Notes: generated by a model from the sequence alone, not told the origin. Positions 16,593 to 26,285 are shown, counted from the first letter of the stretch. The stretch: 64,000 bases of DNA from Paenibacillus qinlingensis (GCF_013204845.1 NZ_JABMKY010000009.1:1-64000), one strand, 5' to 3'. Program-made: numbers and translations.

Positions 16593-18962
16593 ATGCTTCA
16601 ACGAATTGTTGCCAAGTACAATAAGCAGAATAAGAACTCCACAATTCATTCCTCTTTTTTTCGTAAAAGCTTGGTAATTGTCTTATTAATTACCTGTCTG
16701 CCAACAACTTTTATTGGATTAACTTTATATTTCATCGGTGTAGATCGCATTGAAACGGAAGTTAACAAGACACATCAATTACGAGTAAACCAAGTCTCGA
16801 AACAATTAGACGATCAACTATCTCAGCTTGAGATTCGCCTTTCCCAATGGATATTCAATCCAATCTTTAGCGAGAAACTGAAAACGATTAATTACGCACA
16901 AGAGGTTGATTTCACTAGGGATATGCTGAAGTCGTTACTCGTTATGCAAGAAGCCAATCCACTCATTGACGAAGTATATCTCTACATTGATAACAACAAA
17001 ACTTTAATCAGCAGCTCACGTGGCGTGAATAGCTTGGCAGATTCGCAAGAAAATACGCACAATGCTTTTCAACAATTATTAGATGAGAAACGAAATATTT
17101 TCTGGACCAAATCCTTACCTTTACCTGGGGATACTGCAAACCCTTCTGTACGCTCAGATTTCAAATATAGTCTTGTTCATAAATTGCCTGGAGATTCTTC
17201 TGAGAAGTATGGCGTGTTCATCGTTAGACTTAATGTATCTAAGATGAGCCACTACTTTGCGGAATTAAGTGATTCAGGTGCACCTTTTCTAATGGATTCA
17301 CAAGGGGAATGGCTGCTAGGCGATCAGCCTAACTCCCAAGAAATGAACCCACTAGCACATACAATTCACAATGAAATCTTGAGGCGTTGGCAATCCCTTA
17401 AACAAGACACCTTTCTATACTCGTATCGAAACACGAAATACTCCATTTCTTACCACACCTTCTCAAGACTGGGTTCCGAATGGATATTTACAACGTCTTC
17501 CGATATTTCCAACATTTCTGAGCCTGTCATTCTCATGTCCCGGTTAATCATTGTGATCTCTCTCATTGGTTTCCTTACTGCCATTTGTTTATCTTGGTTT
17601 GCCTCGCATCGCATCTATCAGCCTATCGGTCGACTTATCGGAGCTATTAGTAAGGATAAAACGGACCGTGGTCGCGTTCATGGAGATGAACTATCCTTTA
17701 TTGAGAAGGAATGGCATAATTTATCTCGTGAAAGTCATTTCCTGCAGGCCAAAGTAGAAGAACAACTTCCCACGCTTCGGGAAGGATTTATGCTGCAGCT
17801 GGTACAAGGACGCTTGTCCTACTTAGATGAGCATGAGCTTCAGGCAAGAATGGCCTACTACGGATGGGATACTAACGATCAACAATACACGGTAATTGCC
17901 GTTCAATTAATCGGACTTTCATCCACTGGAGGCAAATTTAAAGAAGATGACGAGCAATTAGTCACATTTGCTGCTGCTAACATCGTGGATGAGTTGACAC
18001 ATTTGCATATGGAACAGGTGTATGTCATTAATTTTCAAGACTTAGTCGTCGGAATTATAATTGGGCTTCCCTCCTATCTTCCCACCGCTTCTATTAAGAA
18101 AGAAATCTCACAGCTTTCCCAAGAGATTATTTCAACGTTAAACACGATTTTGAAACTTCAAGTTACGGTCTGTATGGGACAAATGACTAAGGAAATAGGG
18201 CGAATCCCTACCTTAATGGAAGAAGCAAGCCATACACTCCGGTTTCGAAAATTGCTTGAGGCTAATCAAATTATGGATATGGATTCCTTGTTCGTCACTG
18301 GTGACTTTACATTTCGTTATCCTTATGAAATTGAAAAAGACCTTATCCATGCGATCCGCTTAGGGCAAGAAGAAGATGCTTTTCATCGAGCAGAAGAGTT
18401 CGTAGCTGAGCTAGATCAGAATGCTGGTGTCGAGCTATTTCTACAGCAAGCCATGATACAATTGATTGGAAATGTGAATAACACCTTGCTACAGGCTGGC
18501 TTTAATGTCTATGCCTATCACAAAGGACAGAGCTTAGTAGAAGAATTACTGCATTTACGACAAGGTGAGGATATGTTGAAATGGTTTAAAAGCTCTGTGA
18601 TTTCGCCTTATGTCATGGAAATGAACGAATCTTACCGATCGCATTCGACGCAAACTGTCGAGAAGGTCGTTCGACTCGTCGAGGAACGATACATGACTGA
18701 TCTATCGTTGGAGGAATGTGCCGATCTGGTTGGGGTTCATGTCTCATCACTCAGTAAGACCTTCAAACAAATCAAAGGCATCAACTATGTAGACTATGTA
18801 ACCAAGGTTCGTATCGATACATCGAAGAAGCTGTTAATGGAAACGGATATGAAAATCAGTGATATTGCCGAGAAGGTTGGGTACCAGCACTCATGGTTTA
18901 ATCGGGTATTTAAGAAATCGGAAGGGATTACGCCTTCTCAGTTTAGAGAGCAACAGGAATGA
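16593..18962 (+). CDS. Membrane-anchored AraC-family transcriptional regulator
   Basis: A 789-residue regulator combining an extracytoplasmic sensor with a DNA-binding domain. There is a first membrane helix around residues 24-46 (LVIVLLITCLPTTFIGLTLY), an extracellular sensor domain of about 250 residues, and a second helix near 315-340 (LIIVISLIGFLTAICLSWF). A cytoplasmic linker of about 330 residues follows, then a C-terminal AraC double helix-turn-helix (LSLEECADLVGVHVSSLSKTF ... ISDIAEKVGYQHSWFNRVFK). No histidine-kinase or receiver motifs are present. ATG 16593 is preceded by GGTGA. It is divergent from the first importer operon and is probably its activator, sensing the extracellular sugar or binding protein. 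Confidence 0.88.
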   Translation: MLQRIVAKYNKQNKNSTIHSSFFRKSLVIVLLITCLPTTFIGLTLYFIGVDRIETEVNKTHQLRVNQVSKQLDDQLSQLEIRLSQWIFNPIFSEKLKTINYAQEVDFTRDMLKSLLVMQEANPLIDEVYLYIDNNKTLISSSRGVNSLADSQENTHNAFQQLLDEKRNIFWTKSLPLPGDTANPSVRSDFKYSLVHKLPGDSSEKYGVFIVRLNVSKMSHYFAELSDSGAPFLMDSQGEWLLGDQPNSQEMNPLAHTIHNEILRRWQSLKQDTFLYSYRNTKYSISYHTFSRLGSEWIFTTSSDISNISEPVILMSRLIIVISLIGFLTAICLSWFASHRIYQPIGRLIGAISKDKTDRGRVHGDELSFIEKEWHNLSRESHFLQAKVEEQLPTLREGFMLQLVQGRLSYLDEHELQARMAYYGWDTNDQQYTVIAVQLIGLSSTGGKFKEDDEQLVTFAAANIVDELTHLHMEQVYVINFQDLVVGIIIGLPSYLPTASIKKEISQLSQEIISTLNTILKLQVTVCMGQMTKEIGRIPTLMEEASHTLRFRKLLEANQIMDMDSLFVTGDFTFRYPYEIEKDLIHAIRLGQEEDAFHRAEEFVAELDQNAGVELFLQQAMIQLIGNVNNTLLQAGFNVYAYHKGQSLVEELLHLRQGEDMLKWFKSSVISPYVMEMNESYRSHSTQTVEKVVRLVEERYMTDLSLEECADLVGVHVSSLSKTFKQIKGINYVDYVTKVRIDTSKKLLMETDMKISDIAEKVGYQHSWFNRVFKKSEGITPSQFREQQE

Positions 18963-18963
18963 T

Positions 18964-19007
18964 AAAGAGGCCTTGCATCTCAACAACTTTGAGATACGAG
19001 GCCTTTT
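18964..19007. terminator. Bidirectional terminator between convergent genes
   Basis: AGGCCT (18968-18973) pairs with AGGCCT (18999-19004), and ATCTCAA (18977-18983) pairs with TTGAGAT (18989-18995) inside. TTTT follows on the plus strand. It separates the membrane AraC gene from the convergent pyruvyl-transferase-like gene. Confidence 0.75.
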
Positions 19008-19012
19008 CTCTG

Positions 19013-20217
19013 TTATTCGTTTCTACCAGAACAAACCTGATCCAACTCCCGCTGAACGGTTGCCACCATATCTCGATGCAGCTTGTCTACAAACGCTTTG
19101 GCAGATAACGCTTTTCCCCTTGCTTCTTCGGGGTGCAAGGCGATTTGGAGAACCGTAGAAACAATTCTCTGTCTATCCCCTTCCAGGTCCAAATCAAATA
19201 GCCAATCTCCTAGACCGATGTCCTGCCACATCCAACCTTTCGTGGATTGTTCTTTCCAGCGGCACACAATAGCAGGAATGCCATGACCTATACACATAAT
19301 TGGTGAATGCATCTCACTGCCGAATAGTCCCGCCGAACGAACATATACACTTAACGCCTCATCTGTGAGCCAAAAATTCTCACGCCATACTACTCGCATT
19401 CTTACATCATCTGGCAGCTTATCCAAAAGCATTTCCTTACTGAGCTCCATTTGCGTCATATCTTCCGGACAGATCAGCACCTTCAACGCCGTCCCTCTGA
19501 CGACTTCAATAATGGCCTGCCTAATATCGGTGTTATCCTGCTCTTTCATGGACTCATTATAAGCATGCTTCTCTTCGTTGAAAGGAACGTTTTTCACTTT
19601 CCAGAATGGTGTAAATCGGTTCCGTACAATGCAGCACAGGAATTGGCCCTCTTGGAGGTCGTTCTCCGCAAGATAAGCGTTGGCTCGCTCTTCATCTTTC
19701 AAATTGAAAGCGAATGCGCCGTCAGGTCCTAATGTCATTAGAGGACTCGTTATTCCATCATTTAGCGCCCTCTCCAAAGAAAGCGAATCTCTGAAATAAA
19801 TGAACTTAGCTTGGGACAAGATTACCTTCATCGCAGGCCAGTTAGATTCATTATAGCCGCCATACGTAATGCCAAATACGCCATAAGACTTGCCCGTATG
19901 CTTCGTATAAGCAATGACATCCTCATGTCCTACCAATAAGGGTCCAGAGCCGTGCAATAGGAATACACATTGATCTATGGCTTCCTGCAATTCGCGATTG
20001 GTCGCCCTGCCATCGTCTCCGATACTTCCTTTTACCCCGGGAAGCCTTTGCGAATCATAGCGCTAACTTCATCTGTGAAATCTTCGGAGGCCCAAAGAAT
20101 TATTTCAACATCAGGCAAATAAGCTTTTAGCAACTGGAGCACGCCTGGGGTATGCGCAATATCACCAATGTTTACTACCTGCCAGGATGATCTTAATAGA
20201 ATTGTTTTTTTGCTCAA
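19013..20217 (-). pseudogene. Polysaccharide pyruvyl transferase-family gene, frameshifted
   Basis: Two frames together encode one protein of about 400 residues. The N-terminal part starts at TTG 20217 (AAGGAG eight bases upstream) and runs through [19 protein letters not shown] to RKGFPG, where it stops at 20032-20034. The other part continues in the next frame as [10 protein letters not shown] and LQEAIDQCVFLLHGSGPLL to the end at 19013. Family motifs are the N-I-G-D site, FRDSLSLERA and SEMHSPIMCIGHGIPAI. The family adds ketal pyruvate to cell-wall or exported polysaccharides, a group used by SLH domains for binding. One extra G in the CCGGGG run (20035-20040) would restore the frame, so this is either a real null allele or a sequencing error. 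Confidence 0.75.
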
Positions 20218-20308
20218 AATAACCACTCCTTCATCATTTGAATATGAACTAAGTGTAGCGGTTTTCCTACTCATTTTCGTCAACAAAATGGTACTTTGAT
20301 CTCAACTT

Positions 20309-20336
20309 TTGTGGCGACATAGTTATGATGTATACT
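20309..20336 (+). promoter_or_regulatory. Possible promoter of the 20.4-kb AraC gene
   Basis: TTGTGG (20309-20314) and TATACT (20331-20336) are separated by 16 bases. Transcription would begin around 20343, consistent with translation starting at TTG 20382 rather than at the ATG inside this promoter. Confidence 0.4.
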
Positions 20337-20381
20337 GAACATGCTCCCCTTTTAGATTACCAAGTCAGAGAGGTTATCATA

Positions 20382-21248
20382 TTGCGACAATCCGAATTTG
20401 TTACCCATCCTAACGATATTCCGATCATAGGAATTTCCTATCACAACATACCGCCGAGAGAAGCTAATCTTCCTTTGAAATGCTATCATACCTTACGCAT
20501 TACCTATGTGCGGCAAGGCCGAGGTGTTTGGCGTATTGGCGACAGTGATTTTCAGATTGAGCAAGGGGATATATTCATATTTAATAATAGTGAATTTCGT
20601 GCAATACGCACCATCTTCCCACCGGATCACCTTCAGCTCACTGTAATAGACTTTGAGCCTCGGTTAATCTGGTCCGATCCTACGGGGATAAGTGATTCTA
20701 AGGAGTTAAAGCTATTTTTTGACAGAAGGATTAGTGGTTTTCAGAACCGGATTCCTGCAGATGCACCTGTATCATGTCAACTCAGAACGATTCTCGAAGA
20801 GATGGAAGCTGAATTGTTTGCTAAGCTACCCGAATATCAACCTATGCTCATAGTGAAACTCATGAACATGCTTATATTATTAAATCGACATTTCAGCGAT
20901 TCCCTAGATCAATCCCCTGAAGCTCCTGCTTCTCATGGACAATTCACTTTGATCTCTCGTATTATGCAATACATTGACGATCACCTAGTGGAAGATATAT
21001 CTCGCGAGCACCTGGCTGACCACTTTCATATTCACCCTTCCACCCTCTCGAAATTATTCTCATATTGGAATGGATTAGGGCTTAACCAGTATATCAGCAG
21101 GAAAAAAATCTATGTCGCTGTCCAACTACTCAGTCAGCGCGACTTGTCCGTCCTCGATATTGCTATCCGATGTGGCTTCAATAATACTGCCAATTTCTAT
21201 AAAGCCTTCAAACGAGTAACCGGCGGTGTTCCGTCGGATTATCGTTAA
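20382..21248 (+). CDS. AraC-family transcriptional regulator with cupin-type sensor domain
   Basis: A soluble regulator of about 288 residues. The N-terminal half is a cupin-like ligand-binding domain (LRITYVRQGRGVWRIGD ... QGDIFIFNN). The C-terminal 100 residues are an AraC-type double helix-turn-helix (ISREHLADHFHIHPSTLSKLF ... VLDIAIRCGFNNTANFYKAFK). The start is uncertain: TTG 20382 has AGAGG eight bases upstream and lies downstream of a plausible promoter, whereas the in-frame ATG at 20325 has no ribosome binding site and falls inside that promoter. It is divergent from the frameshifted pyruvyl transferase gene and may regulate it. Confidence 0.85.
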   Translation: MRQSEFVTHPNDIPIIGISYHNIPPREANLPLKCYHTLRITYVRQGRGVWRIGDSDFQIEQGDIFIFNNSEFRAIRTIFPPDHLQLTVIDFEPRLIWSDPTGISDSKELKLFFDRRISGFQNRIPADAPVSCQLRTILEEMEAELFAKLPEYQPMLIVKLMNMLILLNRHFSDSLDQSPEAPASHGQFTLISRIMQYIDDHLVEDISREHLADHFHIHPSTLSKLFSYWNGLGLNQYISRKKIYVAVQLLSQRDLSVLDIAIRCGFNNTANFYKAFKRVTGGVPSDYR

Positions 21249-21272
21249 GAGGGACTCTCCTACTAACGGACT

Positions 21273-21299
21273 TAAGACTCCCACAGAATGGGAGTCTTA
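21273..21299. terminator. Perfect hairpin between convergent genes
   Basis: TAAGACTCCCA (21273-21283) pairs perfectly with TGGGAGTCTTA (21289-21299) around CAGAA. It lies between the AraC gene and the convergent propeller gene. Neither side has a T-run, so it may be a weak bidirectional terminator. Confidence 0.55.
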
Positions 21300-21340
21300 G
21301 AGTCAAATTAGCAGCAAATTAACAATGAGCATGCATCTCG

Positions 21341-22576
21341 TTACTTTGAGATAAGCCCTCTCAGATCAGCGACATAGACGCGTCTTGTACCGTCTACATT
21401 TCCATTAAATACAACAAAATCACCACTCCGACTCCACGCTGGATGAGGATCGACGCGCAGTGTAAAGTCATAGGGTTGTTCTGTTTCAATCCGAGCAATC
21501 ATTTGATCCTTGCCATCCCGAAGATCCACTAGGCGGATAGGAACGGTACCATCACCAAACGCCACCTCATCCTCCTGATACGCATCCGTCAACAGGTATA
21601 TACCACCTGGGTGAATGGATGGATGTCCAGAGCCTGGTGTTGTATTCAGCAGTTTACATAATCCGGTCCCGTCATAACGCATCCGAACGAATCGCAGTCC
21701 TTCACCTTCGATATTCAAATTCATCGTGATTTGCTCTCCATCCGGATGCCAATTGATATGATGACCGCCCAATGCCCATATCCTCCATGATAGGGCTAGC
21801 CTTACATCAGATCCGTCGCTGTTCATCGTCAGGACATGGTTACGTCTAGGCCCACCGTCATTGGGAATCCAACGCAACACAAACAACAACTTCGTTCCTT
21901 GCTGATTCCACTTGCATTGAAAGCCATAACTTTGACCTTGCATATACTCATCCTTATTAAAATGTTCGGGCAATTGCATGAGCATTTCGCCGATGGGTAA
22001 CAATAGCTTGCTTCTGCCCGTAGAGGTATCCGTTATATAAAGGCCATCATCCATGGGAAACCCATCATTGATTGGAACTCGTTCATCAGGCACCATAACC
22101 CCATATCCTAATTGGGTTCGGCGAGCACGGACTGGACAGGTGGTAGCGACACTTGCACCATCAGGTGAAACCATGAAGACAGCCCCAGCCAGCACTTGTT
22201 TGTCCCCTGTAAAGGGATTTAATTTGACTCCGTAAGGCTGCCAAGTCTCTGGATTCACATCATTATAGAAAAGATCCTGATCCGTCGGTCCCCACTGCAC
22301 ATTGGAGCCAAGCTGACTTTCCCAACCATGCGTACTCGCGACTTCTTTCTCTTTGCCAGTTTGTAAGTCAATTAGCAAGACCTGGCCGATTTCACCAGGT
22401 TTAGGATTGCGCTCCACGACAGGCAAACGGAAAAGAGCGATATACCTGCCAGAAGGACTGATTGGTGATGTATCGAAGAAGCGATGAATAACCCTTCCTT
22501 CGTTTGGCGTTACACACCAAACTGGCACCAAGGGATGATACTGCTCATATCTAGGAAATCGTTCAGAAATCAGCAT
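21341..22576 (-). CDS. PD40/WD40-like beta-propeller protein, oligogalacturonate-lyase-like
   Basis: A 411-residue seven-bladed propeller without signal peptide. Repeated strands of the TolB/PD40 type are seen: MVSPDGASVATTC, KWNQQGTKLLFVLRW, NWHPDGEQITMNL, HPAWSRSGDFVVFNG. Together with the conserved His-rich loop GGHHINW, this recalls cytosolic oligogalacturonate lyases (PL22), but assignment to that family is not certain. ATG 22576 is chosen because AAGGAG lies nine bases upstream; two earlier ATGs overlap the site. It directly follows the toroid gene and probably shares its transcript. A role in degrading imported uronic-acid oligosaccharides would fit. Confidence 0.65.
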   Translation of the reverse strand: MLISERFPRYEQYHPLVPVWCVTPNEGRVIHRFFDTSPISPSGRYIALFRLPVVERNPKPGEIGQVLLIDLQTGKEKEVASTHGWESQLGSNVQWGPTDQDLFYNDVNPETWQPYGVKLNPFTGDKQVLAGAVFMVSPDGASVATTCPVRARRTQLGYGVMVPDERVPINDGFPMDDGLYITDTSTGRSKLLLPIGEMLMQLPEHFNKDEYMQGQSYGFQCKWNQQGTKLLFVLRWIPNDGGPRRNHVLTMNSDGSDVRLALSWRIWALGGHHINWHPDGEQITMNLNIEGEGLRFVRMRYDGTGLCKLLNTTPGSGHPSIHPGGIYLLTDAYQEDEVAFGDGTVPIRLVDLRDGKDQMIARIETEQPYDFTLRVDPHPAWSRSGDFVVFNGNVDGTRRVYVADLRGLISK

Positions 22577-22599
22577 CACTTTCATCTCCTTCATTTATT

Positions 22600-22836
22600 T
22601 CACACTGTTATATTAATATCGACTTGAGCATGATTAGTCATATCTACGTATAATGGAATCGCTTCAAAACCGGGAACATGATTGAAGATTCTACCATGCT
22701 CACATGCCATTTTGCATATTGGCAACGATGCTGAGAGATAGAAGAGATGATTCCCCTTGCTTATTGACATCATTTGGCTGCTCAGTTGTTCGACAGTTTC
22801 CGTTCGCTGCGAAATAATTGGTATATAGTATCGAAG
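22600..22836 (-). pseudogene. Detached C-terminal coding segment of the toroid gene, after an in-frame TGA
   Basis: Beyond the TGA at 22837-22839 the same frame stays open for 78 more codons to a TGA at 22600-22602, just before the propeller gene. The encoded residues read like a true protein end: LRYYIPIISQRTE, GNHLFYLSASLPIC, FEAIPLYVDMTNHAQVDINI. A single change of TGA to GGA would join both parts into a 597-residue protein. The segment has no start or ribosome binding site of its own. Confidence 0.6.
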
Positions 22837-24393
22837 TCATTCCCCCCGGGAACCGGCTTCTACTCGCACGTTAACTACAAACACATTCCTTGTATGGCGA
22901 TATTCCATTTGGTAATTCATTTCACCGGACCGGGGTATTTGCTGCTTGCTGTTCCTCAGCGTTCCAACAGCAAGGAACACAATTTCATCTTCCAATTCTG
23001 TATAACTGACTTTCGCACAGTAATCATACGTGCTGCTATACGTCTCGCCTCCACTTTCAAGTTCAATTCTAGGCGTAAGCGGCATACTCCAACGCTCTCG
23101 ATCACGCTGTGCGTTGGTTCCCTCATACATCTGGTATTTCGTCATACTGCCGCATAAGAGAGGTCCCAGTTTGTCATGCCACAGCATCGTCACGGATCCT
23201 CCGCTTGCGTGTCCATCCTCATTATAAATCCAATCGTACGCTGTAATCGTTGATCGCCAAGACCCCATTGAGGTTAACCAAGTTGCAATTTCCGGATAAG
23301 ACTTTACACCTACAGCCAACTCTCTGGGCAATTGAATATGCCGTGCATACCCATCACTTGTATTCCTATGTGCCTGATAGTCAATGACAGTTGCCAAAGC
23401 CTTGGCGTGACAGAATGTATGATGAATACAGGGCAGTTCTCCCTTCATATAGTTATGAGGCCCGCCATATAACATGCCATCATGCGTACAAGAATCAAGC
23501 AATTGAGTATTCCTTAACGCTGCTTCAGCAAACTGAGGATCCCGATCTGCCAATAAGGCATAAGCCGCTTGACAACCATCTGACGTTCTACTGCCCCAAT
23601 AAGTCCATTTGTAATTGCGTGACCCCCAGCTGTTATCCCAAGCACCATCCGGCAGCATAAAGTCCAAATGTGCTCGCAAGGAATCTGTAATGAGATTCAG
23701 CATGTCTTCATCGTTCATCATTAATCCATACATGGTAAGAAAAGGGAGCGATTCTTCAACATTGTATCCTAAGTCAACAGCTCTGCACCCTTTTGGGGTC
23801 CTTCCATCCTGAGGTCTTCCTTCTCCGAAGATCAACTTATTCTCTGTAAAATAGGCAAGGACGTCCTGCCCTAAATCTCTTGCTCTTTTGTTAAATTTCT
23901 CATTCTTCAGCACTTCCCCTGAAATGGCAAAAGCCAAAGCTGCTGATATCGGATAGTTGATATTACCTGTAGAAATGGTCATATAGTCGTACAAGAATTC
24001 TGTTGCATGCTGCAACCGATGCTTCCACTTCTTCAATACATCTTCATCCAGAATATCTCCATGATGCCGGATCGCCTCCCCTAGTGAGATAGCACCAAAC
24101 ACCGAAATTCCCTTCCACCCATTCTCAACTTCATTCACCCAGCTTCCATCTGGCGCGGAGAAATGATCTGACCAGTCTTGCAGATGAATTGCTGCTTCAA
24201 GATATTTCCGATCTCCCGTCTTATGCGCCATATGCATTAGCGGATAGATCGCATCTGCACTCCTGCCATGTATGCGCGAGCAGGCAGGACACATAATTCC
24301 ACCATAAATCCCTGCCATATTTATCTCTGATATCTGTAATTTAAGCAATGAATTACACCATTTTTCTAATAATGCCTCATAAATCGTTGACAT
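22837..24393 (-). CDS. Alpha/alpha-toroid protein of unknown family, probably truncated by an in-frame stop
   Basis: A 518-residue protein without signal peptide. The first 360 residues are helical repeats with conserved aromatic and acidic loops (GRSADAIYPLMHMA, DGAWDNSWGSRNYKWTYWGSRTSDGCQ, MLYGGPHNYMKGELPCIHHTFCHAKAL). The C-terminal 150 residues look like a beta-sandwich (ASGGSVTMLWHDKLGPLLCGSM). This layout resembles heparinase II/III-like lyases and toroid glycosidases; no family is certain. The frame continues past the TGA at 22837-22839, so the full protein was probably 597 residues. GGGAAGG precedes ATG 24393. It follows the second importer module across a terminator. Confidence 0.65.
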   Translation of the reverse strand: MSTIYEALLEKWCNSLLKLQISEINMAGIYGGIMCPACSRIHGRSADAIYPLMHMAHKTGDRKYLEAAIHLQDWSDHFSAPDGSWVNEVENGWKGISVFGAISLGEAIRHHGDILDEDVLKKWKHRLQHATEFLYDYMTISTGNINYPISAALAFAISGEVLKNEKFNKRARDLGQDVLAYFTENKLIFGEGRPQDGRTPKGCRAVDLGYNVEESLPFLTMYGLMMNDEDMLNLITDSLRAHLDFMLPDGAWDNSWGSRNYKWTYWGSRTSDGCQAAYALLADRDPQFAEAALRNTQLLDSCTHDGMLYGGPHNYMKGELPCIHHTFCHAKALATVIDYQAHRNTSDGYARHIQLPRELAVGVKSYPEIATWLTSMGSWRSTITAYDWIYNEDGHASGGSVTMLWHDKLGPLLCGSMTKYQMYEGTNAQRDRERWSMPLTPRIELESGGETYSSTYDYCAKVSYTELEDEIVFLAVGTLRNSKQQIPRSGEMNYQMEYRHTRNVFVVNVRVEAGSRGE

Positions 24394-24450
24394 TAGCTTC
24401 CTTCCCTTCCTTTCATAGTTGCATCAGGATTTACCTTTTACAGATACAAA

Positions 24451-24484
24451 TCTAGCTATGGATGCATGAAAGCCCCATAGCTAG
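24451..24484 (-). terminator. Terminator of the second solute-binding-protein gene
   Basis: TCTAGCTATGG (24451-24461) pairs perfectly with CCATAGCTAGA (24474-24484). On the minus strand TTTGTATCTGT follows, a moderate U-tract. It lies just after the binding-protein stop at 24499. Confidence 0.7.
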
Positions 24485-24498
24485 ATTGTGTCATACAC

Positions 24499-26217
24499 TT
24501 ATTTACCCGACGTAGATTTATACCAAGCATTCACTTCTTCAGTAATTTTGTCCCCACCCATTGATTTCCAGTTCTTCACGAATGTGTCGAACTCATCAAC
24601 GGACGATTTACCATAAATAATTTTGAGGAACGTTTCACTTTCCATCTTACTAAGTGCTTCACCTTTGGCCTTCATTGTTTCAGTTTGAGGTCCTTGGAAG
24701 AGGTTAGCTAGTGAAGCCGCTTTTTGCTCAGTCACGATTTTAGCACCAAGCCATTCATTCACCAATTTAGGGTCCTTCTTTTCACTATCAGGAATCGTGT
24801 CGTAAAGAATTTGTTCATATGGATTGGAAGGTTTCCCTCCATTGTAGAATTTCATTTGTGTCTCAAGCTCAATTTGAGGATCAATAATTGGTTGATTCAC
24901 AAGGAAATATTTGCTAGGATTTACAGCCGTTTTATCTGGGAAATCCGCTTCTACTTTCGATACTTTGCCATCCTTCATCACATAGTCATAGCCTTCTTTC
25001 CAACCCTTTTCAAACTCGCTGCCAGGCGCTGGATTGCTGATTTCCACTAATTTATTGAGGTAAAGGAATAAGGCATCTACATTTTTGTAATCTTTACTAA
25101 CCATTAATGCACCAGTAGGCAGTGCTGTGAAATGACGTCCTGCTTTGCCAGATGGACCCGTAGGAATCGGGAATGGCTCTACAGTTGCAGCAGCATCATT
25201 TTTCTGTACATAGTTGCGTACAATACCTGCTGTGAAGACAGGACTTGCTGTAATGCCAGCTTTACCTGTGCGGAATGTGTCATCACTTTTACCGACATCA
25301 ATTAAACCTACATCTGCCGAGATATACCCTTTTTTAAACCAGTCTGCTAGTTTAGCAAGCGCTTGCTTCGTTTCCGGTTGAATGGAACCGTACTCTACAT
25401 TATCCCCATGCCATTTGTTCCAATAGGTTGGAATGGTACCGAAGCCGCCGAAAATCCAACTGGCATCACCACGCCAAGATACAGGACCATCCCATTGACT
25501 GCCACCATTCCCTTTGAGACTCATAGCCAATGGCGGATTATTTTTACCTTTGCCCAAATCTGTATTCACCATCGCGTCCATAACTTTCTCAAGATCGTCA
25601 AGAGTTTTCGGCGCTTGCATATTCAGCTTCTTCAAATAGTCCGTACGAATCCACAGAAGCGGATCGTTCTGTTGCGCTCTAGCCAACAAAGGGATACCAT
25701 ATCTTTTGCCATCCTTGGTCACTTGTGCCCAGTAGCTTGGGTCAGGCGCATACATTTTTTTCAATTCCGGTGATGCATACTTCTCAAAGGCTTGTGAAAT
25801 ATCCATCATTTTACCGGAATCAATTAAGTCTGCCATCAGTTGCGGATCGCCGATATACATCACATCTGGCATCGGTTCGTTGGCAGCCATTTCGAGACGA
25901 ATTTTATTCGTACACTGATCTTGAGCGGTTATATATTTGTACTTGATATCAATATTCAGGTTGTCTTTAAAATATTTCGTGTGCAAGTTGTTATCCAGGG
26001 ACTCTCCGCTCTTAAATTTAAATGTGGAGTTGAGACAACCGATTGTGGTTAAACTTACCGGCTCATTGAATTTCCCTTTGGTAAAGCCGTTGTCTGAAGC
26101 CGTTGTTGCCGTGTTCTGAGGCTTGTCATTGCCGCCTTTGGAGCAAGCCGTAATCGTGCCAGCCGCAAGTGCGGAAGCAAGTAGTACCATAGATACTTTT
26201 AGCGTTTTCTTGTTCAT
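24499..26217 (-). CDS. Sugar ABC transporter substrate-binding lipoprotein (LplA-like)
   Basis: A 572-residue lipid-anchored extracellular binding protein. The signal peptide (KKTLKVSMVLLASALAAG) ends in lipobox TITAC, followed by a polar linker. LEMAANEPMPDVMYIGDPQ, YGIPLLARAQQNDPLLWI and GRHFTALPTGALMVSKDYK fit the large LplA/YtcQ-type binding proteins. ATG 26217 is chosen because GAGAGGGG lies seven bases upstream; an ATG at 26253 would add a non-signal-like extension. It is last in the operon after two permeases and followed by a terminator. Ligand unknown. Confidence 0.9.
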   Translation of the reverse strand: MNKKTLKVSMVLLASALAAGTITACSKGGNDKPQNTATTASDNGFTKGKFNEPVSLTTIGCLNSTFKFKSGESLDNNLHTKYFKDNLNIDIKYKYITAQDQCTNKIRLEMAANEPMPDVMYIGDPQLMADLIDSGKMMDISQAFEKYASPELKKMYAPDPSYWAQVTKDGKRYGIPLLARAQQNDPLLWIRTDYLKKLNMQAPKTLDDLEKVMDAMVNTDLGKGKNNPPLAMSLKGNGGSQWDGPVSWRGDASWIFGGFGTIPTYWNKWHGDNVEYGSIQPETKQALAKLADWFKKGYISADVGLIDVGKSDDTFRTGKAGITASPVFTAGIVRNYVQKNDAAATVEPFPIPTGPSGKAGRHFTALPTGALMVSKDYKNVDALFLYLNKLVEISNPAPGSEFEKGWKEGYDYVMKDGKVSKVEADFPDKTAVNPSKYFLVNQPIIDPQIELETQMKFYNGGKPSNPYEQILYDTIPDSEKKDPKLVNEWLGAKIVTEQKAASLANLFQGPQTETMKAKGEALSKMESETFLKIIYGKSSVDEFDTFVKNWKSMGGDKITEEVNAWYKSTSGK

Positions 26218-26285
26218 TGTAATGCCCCTCTCTTCTGTATAAGAATAGTTCAAACTATAAGAAAATAAAGCGTGAATCCAAGAAA

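Noticed and set aside
22837..22839. Selenocysteine or programmed recoding at the in-frame TGA
   Set aside because: No selenocysteine insertion structure or family precedent was recognised; a point mutation is the simpler explanation.
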